Source: Owenia fusiformis (lineage: Eukaryota; Annelida; Polychaeta; Sabellida; Oweniidae). From it: DNA of 64,000 nucleotides. This document shows positions 47,601-59,292 of the stretch, piece by piece (the first letter of the stretch is position 1; every line of letters begins with the position of its first letter). The stretch is from contig CAIIXF020000008.1 of the NCBI GenBank assembly GCA_903813345.2, positions 34,498,867 to 34,562,866 on the forward strand, written 5' to 3'. The notes beneath the pieces were generated by a model. That model was not told where the DNA came from. It was given only the letters and a program-made list of their open reading frames with translations, and did not search any database. The translations under genes were made by a program, and so were the position numbers.

Positions 47601-48785
47601 TCTGACATTACAGCTCAGTAAAGCATTGAATCTCCAGAATTTTAATGTCAGGTATTAGGAACACATATTTTTTTGCTTTATTTTTTACCATATTTGAAAC
47701 GAAGTATTTAGCCTAGGATTCAATAAATTATTGGAAGGTAAAATGAACATGTTCTTGTATGTGAGCTTTTTACTGAGACTGTAGTCATGATTTAGAACTG
47801 TCAAACAAGAAACTTATACATTAAATCACATATAAAATTCACCAAGTCATTTGCTTTTTTGATTTCATTTCAGATTTAAATACCTCATACATGGTTTGAT
47901 TGTATCAAACTTTGGAAAATTACTTGTGGTTCCAGCAGTAATCTGGGGCCAGAGTAACAGTGCCCTCTATATGTGGCTCACAAGACTATTCACATTTACG
48001 TCAAACATGCAGGCAATTAAAGGTACGTCATTTCCTTCTGGTCATTCATATTTACTGGAATTTCTAGATTTGATGACTATTTTAAATTAATCCATGGTCT
48101 TACAGGGTGATGCAAAAATGCAACCATCTTATGGAATATCTTCAATTTTGTTGGAATCTTGAAGTTTCTTGTAAAGAATTGTGAAAACTGAATTTATCAA
48201 TTTTTTCCAAATAATCAAACAGTGCTGCAGACAGAAAACACCATGCACCATTTCACACATTAGACACTCTATTTAATAATTTTATACAGAAAAAATCAAA
48301 AAGATTCCATCATACTTGAAAGTTATTCCAAAGTAATATTTATCTGTGTCACACTATATTACTGGTTCCATTCATTTCCTATATATTCCTCTCATTTGAA
48401 TTTATCAATTATTCAATTTTTCTCATAGACATGATAGATGCATTCTTTTCTGATTATATCACCCGTTCCTCCACAAAAATGTAAAAAGGTAGTTTTGTGA
48501 GAGAAAAAAACAAATTAAATAAATTTTCATGAGTGGATTGGCACATAATTTGCATATTTTTCTTATTACCTCTTTGATTCCTTGTGTTATGTTTCACTGT
48601 AGATATCCTCTTGGAAATTAAACTAAAACTGTTCAATAGTTACAATTATTAATGATGTCAAACTTGTTTTTTCAGTAATGTTGGGATGTAGCCATATTTG
48701 GGCATTCGTTGTTATCCTCAATGGTTGTATAGGCTCTCTCGCAGTCAACTACTGGATGAGGACTATACTTTGGGATATTTTATGA
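44604..48785 (+). CDS. ARV1: ARV1, ER lipid-homeostasis membrane protein
   Basis: ARV1 is an endoplasmic-reticulum multispanning protein needed for sterol distribution and GPI-anchor assembly. Six exons (44604-44714, 45772-45891, 46361-46520, 47573-47651, 47874-48022, 48676-48785) join in frame to 242 residues ending at TGA 48783-48785. The N-terminal ARV homology domain has a Cys4 zinc-ribbon-like set (Cys13, Cys16, Cys37, Cys40) with the family words [16 protein letters not shown] and KPQAYRHLL. Hydrophobic segments follow: around LLFIFLIC, the [14 protein letters not shown] stretch, [12 protein letters not shown] and the C-terminal [15 protein letters not shown]. An upstream ATG at 44592 leads at once to a stop (MKER), so the start at 44604 is preferred. 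All introns are GT-AG. A likely poly(A) signal AATAAA lies at 49128-49133. It is divergent to PSME4 and convergent with the HEAT-repeat gene. Confidence 0.95.
44744..44877. mobile_element. GGCCCGTAGCCAGG-family MITE, 134 bp
   Basis: CAGGCCCATAGCCAGGATTT at the left is mirrored by CCTGGCTACGGGCC at the right, and GGAGCGG/CCGCTCC pairs inside. It lies in ARV1 intron 1, 30 bp after exon 1. Confidence 0.75.
44984..45160. mobile_element. 177-bp MITE with GCAGGGGTTTCA ends
   Basis: GCAGGGGTTTCACTAG at the left pairs with CTAATGAAACCCCTGC at the right. The interior ACAACAGGCAAAATTAATGG is also found inverted at 40930-40985, so another, partly broken copy lies at about 40865-41010. Confidence 0.75.
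46640..46755. mobile_element. Dispersed repeat, reverse-oriented copy
   Basis: TGGTATCCATTTTTTTGTGA, GCGGTTGGTGGTTGGCGTCT and TGTAACAAATTC match the reverse of the family described at 15930-16065, with extra GGTGG expansion. It lies in ARV1 intron 3. Confidence 0.55.
46840..47125. repeat. Imperfect tandem repeat (~100 bp, about 2.5 copies)
   Basis: Units share CTTCTCAGGGTCAAAAA, TTTTTTCAACTTGC, TTTTTCAAAATCATC and CAAGTTCTAAGATGTTCAAA-like words. Open frames in this stretch are low-complexity. Confidence 0.65.
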
Positions 48786-49133
48786 CACTGGATCTCAGGT
48801 CTTCAAGTAATTAGCATAACAATGCGTCTAATAGTGGACATTTGTGGTTATACAACTGCATGGGTTTACAAGTACGCTCACTCATGGTCCAGGGATATGC
48901 ATTCCCCTGACATGCCCGATAAGTGGACTAAAATTTGGGATACTATTTATTCCAACAAGGATCAGACATTCGAGTGCTGGTCTGTTTAAGGGAGAAAAAG
49001 CCGAACTCTAGTTTCTGTTGTACTGAATGCAGGAAAAGAGATTTTTTCAATGAAATCATTCCAGATATATGGCTGGCCAGTTGATATTGATGAGTGTATG
49101 AACCTAAATATGGGCAACAATCTCAATAATAAA

Positions 49134-50776
49134 GTTTGGTATAAATTCAGATTTGAGTTTTGTATTGTCAGAAATGTCTCCAACAATTACATTAAAAGTA
49201 GTACAATAACCACAAGATGAGGTTGGTGTTTGCAAGGTAGTAATTTCACAGTTCCTTGACCTGTTGACTTAATATTAAACAAACCTCCAAAGTAAACACT
49301 TCTGGGGTAACCAAGGGTGTTCTACTTACACAGGTTTTACTGTATAAGTTCACTTGATAGTGTATATTGATCAGTATATAAAATCAACATTTTGTTTCAT
49401 GAATATGGAGGATGGACAGTAGGAAGAGTACTCATGAAGACAACTTTGTTCCTTTTTTTTCAAGAGGTTTGATATTGTATAATCGTTGTACAGTACGTGG
49501 GTTGATCCAAAAGTTCCGAACCGTTTGCTCTAAAAATCTTAACATTTTATGAATATTGTTCCATACACCGGGACATTCCTCTGAGCTACTGTACTCTGAA
49601 TAACAAAGAAACACAGAGTATATTTTCAAGAGCAAGTTTATTTAAGATTTTGAATGCAAATGCCTAGCTAGCTTGAATTTGAAATAAATATATCTAACAA
49701 TTGCAATTGACCAGAAGACTGTACTTTTATTGTCAATTCAACAATTAATTGTAAAATGAATGAATAGGACAATAGGCAAACTAAATAACTGGCCAAAACA
49801 CATAAATTGGCAGTTTAAGTGTCCACTTTAAATAAAGTACATATGTTTGTCCTTTTGGCAATGTTTTGCTCATTTCAACCAAGCACGTATACTTTTCACA
49901 GGGAATGTAATTTCAAATATGAATGACATGTCAAAGCAGTATAGAAGTACCAAATCTTCATAAACTGATGAACTTATACAATCATTGACTTCTACAGAGT
50001 TCTGCTTAAATTATATCTATACATTGTAAACTCAGAGTCAAAAGGTAGAGGTTTATAGTACAGGGATTGAATTTAAAGAGTTAAAACAAATTATTTTCCT
50101 TTTCAAGAAGATATAAAACACTTGCTCCAACAATATTATTGAACGTTCATATTCCTCATTTTCTGTCGACATCTCCGTCTGGTTCATTAATACTGTGATA
50201 TATCAGGATGTCGCATCATCCCTACACCACTATAAACCTGCCATAAATTGTGAGTGGTCAACAGTCAAAGCTATTGACTGCTCACTGTCAAATCAATCAT
50301 GTAGCTAAGGCTTTTAAATAATTTGTCAATTGGCACCATCATCTATGTTGAATCTGGACTAGTATAAGCTGATAATTTTCCTCTCCTTAATTCCTCTTTT
50401 GATTTTGTATGTCAAAAAACACATGTTCATCACATTCTGGTTTAGTAAGTAGCATTACCACAGGTAGCAGGTCCGTAGCCAGGATTTGCCAAGGGGGGTT
50501 CAGTTTTCAAAGATTTCCAGGGGGGGTTCACATTTGACAATTTTGACACAAATATGGCTAAAATCACTCAAAATCGCTCAAAATGGTGAAAACTGCTACG
50601 GGCCTGGGTAGTATCCATTTTCAACACTCCAATTACACTGTGAGTGAGCCAGCTAATGACAGCAAGGTGTAGATACTGGTATTCCATTGTGTGATTATCA
50701 CTGGATTTAATTTTGTTGAAGCTTAGTTACAAATTTAAAGGGACACATTGAGTGCATCATAGTTAAAGGGACACAT
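49134..50776. other. Intergenic region between convergent ARV1 and HEAT-repeat genes
   Basis: No coding exon is visible. ARV1 transcription probably ends near 49150. On the minus strand the 3' UTR of the HEAT-repeat gene may use AATAAA words at about 49635 or 49725. A stretch at 49500-49530 (GGGTTGATCCAAAAGTTCCG) resembles a mariner terminal repeat. Confidence 0.5.
50467..50609. mobile_element. GGCCCGTAGCCAGG-family MITE, 143 bp
   Basis: CAGGTCCGTAGCCAGGATTT at the left pairs with CTACGGGCCTG at the right, and GGGGGGTTCA words occur inside. It lies in the presumed 3' flank of the HEAT-repeat gene. Confidence 0.65.
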
Positions 50777-53700
50777 TCAATGCATCATGGGCATGGGTGC
50801 AATGTTGAGACTGTCAAGTTGTTCAAGATATCTGAAACATAAAAGAATATATATTTGCAAATGCTTTAACTCTATCATTGATTCATATCTACCAAAGTCA
50901 AGATAATTCTGGTTTTATTTATCTTTTATGGATTTAATGATCAATGAAAATATTTTTTTATAAAAAAATCTATTTTCATATTTTTCCATGATGCAGTATT
51001 TTTTTTTAAAGATTGCTAGCAACATTTACATTCTGGCCTTTACTGCCACTTTGCTTCTTTATATAACCCAAATAATTATTTTTAGAAAAAGTTGCAGGTC
51101 ATTCATTTCAACAAGGCATTAACATGCATAATGTCACCACCTGTCATTTGCTACAGATGCCAAATGCCAACTGCCATCCACAAATAAAGTCGGAGACTAG
51201 CAATATGTCACCACTTATGGTGGTGACATGAGGTATGCATAAGTGATATTCAACGGATTAAAGCAAATATACTTTCAGAACCTTACCTTGGATTATATTG
51301 TTCAACTCTACCACGCATTATCCCAGGACCAATGTATGCACTTAGAACCTTACCTTTGGTTATATTGTTCAACTCTACCACGCATTATCCCAGGACCAAT
51401 GTATGCACTTAGAACCTTACCTTGGATTATATTGTTCAACTCTACCACGCATTATCCCAGGACCAATGTATGCACTTAGAACCTTACCTTTGGTTATATT
51501 GTTCAACTCTACCACGCATTATCCCAGGACCAATGTATGCACTTAGAACCTTACCTTGGATTATATTGTTCAACTCTACCACGCATTATCCCAGGACCAA
51601 TGTATGCACTTAGAACCTTACCTTGGATTATATTGTTCAACTCTACCACGCATTATCCCAGGACCAATGTATGCACTTAGAACCTTACCTTGGATTATAT
51701 TGTTCAACTCTACCACGCATTATCCCAGGACCAATGTATGCACTTAGAACCTTACCTTGGATTATATTGTTCAACTCTACCACGCATTATCCCTGGACCA
51801 ATGTATGCACTTAGAACCTTACCTTGGATTATATTGTTCAACTCTACCACGCATTATCCCAGGACCAATGTATGCACTTAGAACCTTACCTTGGATTATA
51901 TTGTTCAACTCTACCACGCATTATCCCAGGACCAATGTATGCACTTAGAACCTTACCTTGGATTATATTGTTCAACTCTACCACGCATTATCCCAGGACC
52001 AATGTATGCACTTAGAACCTTACCTTGGATTATATTGTTCAACTCTACCACGCATTATCCCAGGACCAATGTATGCACTTAGTTGACTGAGGCAGTTCAC
52101 TGCAGCACTGGAGGTTAGAGCATTGTCACAGCTCTGAAAATGAACAAAACAGTTAAATATATTATAAAATCTATTATATTGTACTGTATTTGTTATACTG
52201 TTCTGGCATTTTTGCAATTTTTGAGAAAATTCATTTTCATTTTTCTTTTTGAAATGCATTATGCCTGATGTGAAGGGCCACATACTGTATCTGCAAAGAA
52301 GAGTTTAAAAGCAGAAAATCATTAAGGCAGTAATAGCATGAATAGCCCAATGTGATAGCTTTTATATTGTTGAGAGATAAAATCATCAGGTTGTGGTTCA
52401 GCGCCACTCAATTAATAAAAATGTCACTTACAATACTATAAAATATTGGTTCCAAAAACAACTCTATGTGTGCTTTGAAGGGTCGTTTCCCAAGCCCTCT
52501 TGCAATGTTTGGCAGCTAAAACAAAAGAAAAGTATGACTTTTTTATATTACTGTATATACACATTATAATAATATTTGACAATAAAGAATCAATAGATTT
52601 TGTTTGTTACCATCCAACACAAGTGCTGACATATAGTTAGAGTCTTCAATTCTTGTGGAAAGTGTCAGAGTATGCCCTAATAAGGATCTGAGAGCGGCTG
52701 GTCAAAATGGCACCACGGATTATTTGTTATTTTCCAATAACTAGTGAAAAAATCAACTGGTGTGAATCAAAAGTAACCAGAGAATGACCAGTGGCCATAC
52801 ACTAGGACAGTGTTTGGTGTTTTCTCGGATCTCATCAAAAAAGTTCAGTAAATTTTATTTGGGGTTGGAAGATGTGAATGGTTGGTAACAGTGACTTTAA
52901 ATGTTGGTTCCAACTAACCCCCATACTACTATATGGCATTATTTTATCAAATTGACATGCTGATATTTTACAATGATCCCAAAATAAATGGATATCAGAA
53001 GGAAAAAATAATTTCACTCAGACATACCTGTTTACAAATGGTTTCTAAGAAGTTGACGTGTTGTGCATATTGATGATAGGTGGCAGCATGGGCCACGTCA
53101 GGGAGTAGTTCCGAGACACGTGATGCCAAGTCCTTAAGTGGAGCCATCTCAGCGACTAGGTGGACACAACTTAAAAAGTTGGAGAAAATTCTTTTTACAT
53201 GGACATTGGACAAACCAATGGTATGGAAAATGAAGAAATTTATGAACACAATGAAAACAAAATTAGTTTTCTTATTGGCAATTGGAAAAAGACAATAACA
53301 TGTAATGACATGAATGAGTGAGTACAGTGGATGGACGATTTTCTATGAGTCCATTTGGTTTCTTTACATGAGTGCAGCAGACTTTCATTTAAGCACAAAG
53401 AATAATGTAAGCTCTAAATATGAATGAAGTAAATGAAGGAGGTTTTCTTACCCATCAGCTGTTTCCCATGGTTCTGATGGCCTCTTAAATTGATGGTCCA
53501 TGCAGCCTCCTCCTCTGCCCATCTTAGGAGCTAGGGATCCACAGGAATACATCTAGAAAAAGTTACAATTTTAGAAATATAATTGTTGGTAAGACAACAA
53601 ATTTTATTTCATAAATGAAGCAATTATAGTTTTCTGAAAAAGCAAAATCTACATGTCCCTATTTTTAGCAGATATAGCTCTGACATTTTCACGTCAATTT

Positions 53701-56700
53701 GGATAGACTTACTGGTTGATTTGAGTGAGTATCCATATCATTATCACGTGCTCGTTTCACGACGCCATAAGTTGCAGGCCCTTTCTCCAGGCCACTGTAC
53801 TTTTCAGCATTCTCTGGTTGCTTAGCAATCCCTGCTAATCCCTCTTTGATCTTGGCAACAATCATTGGTATAACTTCATCTCCTTCAAAAATACAACAAT
53901 TTTGTCAGAAACCTGTTTAATCATGTTTTATGTTTATTCTTGTAACTATGGCAATATTGTCAAAGAGATTTCAGAATTCACAATATTTTGAGAATATTTT
54001 GTGTTTGGGTCAATTTTTGGAAAAAACATAACTAATGATTCGTAGAAAAATGAATGATTGAATGAATAAATGATATGAATGACTTGCAACAAAACCAAGA
54101 GTTTACAATTGTGCAAAAGTAAGGTAAAGCACTGATATTTCTGAACAGAACTTACCATACGCAAGTATGACATTGGCGAGGGCATTTGCAGCCCCCTGGC
54201 GAACTGATGGAATATTGTCCTGTAGATTCTCAAAGAATAATGGAAACAAAGCATCCAGAGACCCCTTAGACTCTTCAGCAAAACACCTCAAAAAGTTTCC
54301 GCAAGCAATACATGAAGCTGAAATTATAAAGAATTACATAAATTATACATTATACATTTATATATGTATTGTATACATATACTAATATTACTACTACTAA
54401 ATATTACTAAAATATTCATATCACTTAAATGCTCTCAATACCATGTTTTCCAATCTCTACTGACCAAGTCTACCTTAAATCATCACAAATCTTTAAAAAG
54501 TGTGACAAATTGTTACAGTCACCTTCATAGAATAATTGTTGCTATGACAATATGTCACTACTTTTTGTTGGTTACATAAAAACTGAGACCTACAAATGCA
54601 TTCTGGGATTCCACACCAGTAATGCATTGTGGGAAAACTTACCATCCCTTACAGGCCAACTGTCATCTTTAAAGCAGACCAATAAGGCATCCAGTAGACC
54701 AGGAACAAATGGACGAACAACATCTTTATCTATTTTCGTGCCCAATTCTGCGATACACGCGCAAGCAGCTTCTCGAACAGCATGGTTATCAGCCTCAGTT
54801 TGGGATATGTAGAACTCGACCTGAAGAAAATATCATATTTTGTTACACAATGCACAACAAAGACACAAACTGTCCTTGATATTTCATCTCCCAAAAAATC
54901 TACCACTAATCAAACTTGAAAGGTATTTATCATAGATGTATGTAAGAAAAACAAGAGGTTTGTGGATTGGTTTTTTATAAGCTCCTCAAAATAGGTTTCC
55001 ATGTTATCAAAAATTTAACATTTGATGCGAAATTGATATCACAGCAAAGAAAAATATTTTCTTAATTGCTTTCTATAAAATGGTGATTCAGAAAGAATTG
55101 AGGAAATTTTAGCAATTAAAATTTTTCTTTTATAGTTATGACTTACTGTTTCTGTGATATAAGTCTCGACAAGTTTAGCTCCTCCCATTCCTGCCACCTT
55201 CTTCCATGTGTCTTGGGAGTAAATCCTCACACCCTCCGCAACATAGTACCTGAGAATCAGAAAAACTATGTAAAAAATATAGCAATACACCCTCTGCAAC
55301 ATGGTACCTGTACAAAATATACCCTCTGCAATATAGTACTTGAAAATAAGAAAAGCTATGTAGAGACACCCATTACATAGTTGACCTGATAATAGTAAAA
55401 AAGCTATAGTACAAAATACACCCTCAGAAACATAGTGCCTGAGAATAATAAAAAAAGCTATAGTGCAAAATACACCCTCAGCAACAAAGTACCTGAGAAT
55501 AAGAAAAGCTATGTAAAATACACCCTTGGCAACATAGTATCTGAGAATAAGAAAAGCTATGTACAAAATACACCCTCTGCAATTTTCCAAATATGATTAA
55601 AGGTATGAATCATTCGATGAGATTATCAACAGATTTCAAGAATTCTGACTTACAGGAGCCTAAGTGCCTACCTTGAATGTTGGAAACAAGAGATGGCAAG
55701 GAGATCAGGCTTGTCAGTAGCTTACCTGTTGAGGCACATTCTTGGAATGAGAATGGGGTAGAAGGCAGATCTTATCTGATCATTCCCGAGACTCTGGCAG
55801 AATTTACGAGTCGCCACTGAAGCAGCAAGACGCACCTAGAATTGGCAATAATATCCAATAAATACAAAATGTGGTATTTTAGTCATTTAATCCAACTAAA
55901 TATTCTTTGTCCTCTTTGAGAAAATCTTGAAGTCACCTGTTGACCTGTCATTTAAGAAATCATTCACCAAGTCCATATTACTTGTTAACAAATGGTTCTA
56001 TCTAACTAAAAGAAGTATGATTTATCATCATCAACATCATCTTCCAACATCCCATTTGATATCTAAACTGCTACAGTTTGCTTGCCTTCATACCCAATAA
56101 TCAAGGTGAAAATTTAATACATAAAAATTGATGACTGAAATTCTATTTCTCACAATATTTGGTACTAACCAAACCTCAAAATTTGATTGAGCATTTAGGA
56201 TCTGCAAGTAGACCACGCTGAATTCATAAATAAATATAGGTCCATATAAGTGTGATAATAGTATCATAAGGTCAGGTAATGAGTACCCATTAAATAAGTG
56301 TGTACCCATTAAATAAGTTTGTACCCATTAAATAAGCTTGACCCCATTAAATAAGTTTGTACCCATTTTATAAGTTTGTACCCATTAAATAAATTTGTAC
56401 CCATTTAATACGTTTGTTTCCATACCTGGCTCCAATTATCTGCTAGGCCATTTCCCAGATGTTCTGCAAACTGATGCCCATATGACAGTATTGTATTCCC
56501 TTCATCCAGAGGTACAGCCACTTCCCCATCTGCAATTTCAAATTTGTTTGTCAATTAGGGACCCGGGTTTGTTTTTGGTACGATTGTAGCTTACAATTCT
56601 GAGAAAACATTGTATACTTTTTGATGCACAATGACTTGCGACCTTAAATCATAAGTTACGACAGTTCAAAAACCAGACCCCTGGTCCATGTTAAATGTTA

Positions 56701-59025
56701 TCATTTTATTCTCATTTTAAGATGCTTTTGTACCTACTTTTGATAGAATGACAAACATGACTGAATATACAACATTAATAGTGTATATTATTTGGTACAT
56801 CCTAAATATAGATAAAATGCAGCATACCAGAATGGTACATACCTTGGGACAAACCACAGCCTACCAAAGTGGCACATACATAATATCCAGTCTCCCTTAC
56901 AAATCTATTGGTGTGTGTGAGGGCAGCAAAAATCAGGTCTAAGAGAGTCTGGTCAATATATGGGTTAAACAGGGGTCCACATCCCTCAACGACACATTGG
57001 AAACACCTGAAAATTATTTGTGGATCAATATGAGTGCAGCCTCTATATGTGATTATAAGAATAACACTTTTCATTGCTAAGAAGTGCAGCTGAGGTACAA
57101 GTTAAGCAAAAATATTTTGGATTTTTTTAGAACAAATTTGACATGTTTCTTGCCATTTATACACATTTTTATGCATTTATAGGTACTGTACGCCTGGTAT
57201 TATTCGCGAGATTTAATTTCGCGAATTTTGCGAAAACACGATTTCGCAGCTATTTAATTTCGTGAATTTCACTTACTTGTACTAGTAATTGGAACTTAGA
57301 CACTAGTAGATGTAATTTACGTTCATCATTTCACAGCAGTCCCTACCCATAATGCACTACTAGTATATTTAACAAGCCACTGAAATAATTTACTCAGACA
57401 GAGGGAAACGTCATCAATTGGCCACGAAAATCAAATGAGACCTGGCATTGTTGGTAGTAGTTGGCCTGACTAGCCAACGTAATATAGACATGTTGGTGGA
57501 AATCATCCAATTATCGCCCAATAACACTAGACGAAACGTTTTATACAAAACGAAATGCATCAGAGCCCCAGGTAAAAACAAATTCCCGGGGATTTAATTG
57601 GCAATTTTGCGACGATAATTTTTCGCGATTTTAACACCCTCGCGAAAAGCACGAAACTAAATCACACGCGAATAATACCGGGCGTACAGTAATTCTAATA
57701 TGATACGTGACGTCACAATAACTACAACAATTGATTTATTGGTCTATATTGGAGTATGTATGACCGCTTAAATTCATAAATGCAAATAATTTTGTTTCTT
57801 GACTGTTTATCATATTAAAATCGTAAAAAAGACCTCGATTTTATGCTTTATGCAATGCGATTTCGGTCTTTTAACAATGAACATAATAAATTTTCAGTCA
57901 TATATCATGCCATAAATCATAAAATCTCGGTCTTTATTCCTAAAGGAATTTATGACTTGATAATGTCCTGATATTAACTCTTTCCATCCTGTGTCCTGAA
58001 GTGAACCATCTTGACTGAAATACAATCAAATATCAGGAAACTATGACATCTCTACTTACTTCATCCATGTTTCTAAGTTCTTCCAACCAGCTGTATCATG
58101 GAATATCTGACTGGCATTTGCACTGCCTCTCTGAAGTAAATAATAAACAAGGCATTAACATGCAAAATGTCACCACCTTACATTTGTTACAGATGCTGAC
58201 ATGAAACGGAATTTTCAAAATTTACTGAAAATGAACTGAAATGGGGTATAATTATGATGTCCCAAGTTCCAACATAGGTGGACAAGCAAGCCATTCAAAA
58301 TAAATCTTCATGTGCCTATTTTTATCAAAATATTTACGAAAAGCCTTAAAATCTTACCCTAGATCCAAACGGTGACCCAGAATTGAACATACGTGGCGAC
58401 ACAGCTCCTGAAGATCTTGGGGACGATGATAACTTCTCGTAGAGTTTCTCAGCATCCTCTTGTTGTAGCACCTCTGTTAGAGGTTGACGCTCTAGGTTCG
58501 TTTGAATTCCCTCCAGGATGGCATCACGGTTCTCTGCATAGACATCTGGACCTCCTTTTTTACAGAGTGCCCCCATGACCTCACCTGTGTACCACGAAAC
58601 ATTATGGTTATTGACAGGTTCATGAAAATTCAATGAAATGATCTGATTAAAAAATATAAATGTATATTAGAATCATGAAATATGCCTAATTCTGTAAATA
58701 TAGTGGTGTTAAACATACCTGCAGCAATTCTGACTCTAAATTCTTCATCGGCCAGTAGTTCCAATGCATGGTCTTGAATGACACCAGAAAAATCTGAATG
58801 AAATAAATTCCTTGAATGATCAAGCAAACATTTTGAACCCATTAGTCCTCCATGCTTTGTTTCCCAAGGTAAACTTATGTCTGACACCATTTCAAGTAGT
58901 CTGTTCTCAACTTCAGTTACAGAGGAGTCTGTGCAATCATTCAGATACGTTTGTAGACCGTTAATACCACGATCTCGCTCTATTTTCGCAGAGCTACAAA
59001 GATTTTGAAAGATTACTTCCGCCAT
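50777..59025 (-). CDS. HEAT/ARM-repeat protein, 695 aa, conserved family not named
   Basis: Fifteen exons join in frame: 59025-58719, 58584-58358, 58130-58060, 57006-56843, 56529-56426, 55835-55726, 55249-55147, 54820-54643, 54317-54156, 53882-53713, 53552-53452, 53169-53028, 52515-52432, 52133-52024, 50831-50777. Together they give 2,088 nt including TGA at 50777-50779. The product is built of alpha-helical HEAT/ARM-like repeats; typical stretches are NRFVRETGYYVCATLV, NWSQVRLAASVATRKF, NHAVREAACACIAELG, DDSWPVRDASCIACGN and NIPSVRQGAANALANVI. A central insert carries YSCGSLAPKMGRGGGCMDHQ and RPSEPWETADG. No membrane segment or catalytic motif is seen, so a scaffolding or transport role is only a guess. 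Acceptor copies crowd exon 7 and donor copies crowd exon 14 (see the arrays). The start codon is the first ATG after the shared promoter with XRN2. Importin-beta-like and other HEAT families are possible relatives; I could not decide. Confidence 0.88.
51105..51235. mobile_element. Dispersed repeat, same family as 15930-16065
   Basis: CAAGGCATTAACATGCATAA, CACCTGTCATTTGCTACAGA and AAATAAAGTCGGAG are followed by the hairpin ATGTCACCACTTATGGTGGT. It lies in the last intron of the HEAT-repeat gene, beside the 67-bp array. Confidence 0.75.
51276..52085 (-). repeat. 67-bp array repeating an exon 3' end and its donor, 12 copies
   Basis: On the minus strand each unit reads TGCATACATTGGTCCTGGGA, TAATGCGTGGTAGAGTTGAA, CAATATAATCCAAG|GTAAGG, then TTCTAAG. 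The part before the bar is the last ~54 nt of HEAT-gene exon 14 (AYIGPGIMRGRVEQYNPR) and the part after is its donor. Only the first copy (ending at 52024) is attached to the rest of the exon; eleven further donors follow every 67 bp. Units are almost identical; the differences seen are one CCT/CCA (both Pro) and a CCAAG/CAAAG variant in two distal units. Read-through past the first donor gives a stop at once (AGG TAA). Confidence 0.95.
55230..55590 (-). repeat. ~48-bp array repeating an acceptor and exon start, about 7 copies, frame open
   Basis: On the minus strand the unit is TTATTCTCAG|GTACTATGTT, then GCAGAGGGTGTATTTTG and TACATAGCTTTTC. The bar marks the acceptor of HEAT-gene exon 7 (true site after 55250) and the following codons are its RYYVAEGV start. 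Upstream acceptor-like sites occur near 55306, 55337, 55384, 55438, 55491 and 55539, several with CTCAG|G. The reading frame of exon 7 stays open through the whole array (about 115 codons upstream), so use of an upstream acceptor would add in-frame hydrophobic repeats such as YFVAEGVFCTIAFFIILR. Confidence 0.9.
56278..56412. repeat. ~21-bp repeat (GTACCCATTAAATAAGTTT) beside a donor
   Basis: About six to seven units. On the minus strand the array starts some 14 bp after the donor of HEAT-gene exon 5 (CAG|GTATGG at 56426). The unit carries GGGTAC rather than a good donor, so a link to splicing is weak. Confidence 0.8.
57186..57689. mobile_element. 504-bp MITE with CTGTACGCC ends, TA flanks
   Basis: CTGTACGCCTGGTATTATTC at the left is mirrored by GAATAATACCGGGCGTACAG at the right, with TA on both sides. 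Inner matches include TTAATTTCGCGAATTTTGCG against AATTTTTCGCGA words. It lies in HEAT-gene intron 3. Confidence 0.8.
57760..57960. mobile_element. Foldback-like sequence with AAGACCTCGATTTTATG arms
   Basis: AAAGACCTCGATTTTATG pairs imperfectly with CATAAAATCTCGGTCTTTA, and CATAAATGCAAATAA with TCCTAAAGGAATTTATGA-like sequence. It probably represents another small MITE next to the previous one. Confidence 0.5.
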
Positions 59026-59292
59026 TTTACAGGAAATGAACTCTAATTACGTCGCCAAACATCAGAAAGGATTTAAACATTGAAACAGATTGTTTGATAA
59101 AATTAAAACTTCATAAAATATACTTACAAGAAGATTGATAAAACCAAGGTGATTTCGCACTTTTGTTATCTTTCAGAGAACATAAAATGATAGATCGCCA
59201 GTTTATTATCACCCACATATTTTACCGGAAGTTGCACGTGCGCCATATTGGATCGAAACTTTTGTTTTGATTTTTTGTTTCACTTCTTTGCT
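59026..59292. promoter_or_regulatory. Bidirectional promoter of the HEAT-repeat gene and XRN2
   Basis: The two start codons are 267 bp apart and face outward. Seen motifs: ACCGGAAGT (59224-59232), an ETS-type site; CACGTG (59235-59240), an E-box; GCCATATTG (59242-59250), like a YY1 site; and CCGCCATTTT at the HEAT-gene start itself (59020-59029), again YY1-like, with an overlapping ETS-like GCGGAAGT on the minus strand. There is no TATA box. Such site sets are common in housekeeping bidirectional promoters; binding here is inferred. Confidence 0.65.

Noticed and set aside
51243-52283. Plus-strand 63-aa frames and an 87-aa minus-strand frame
   Set aside because: The plus frames are 67-bp unit artefacts. 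The minus frame is intron read-through into real exon 14.
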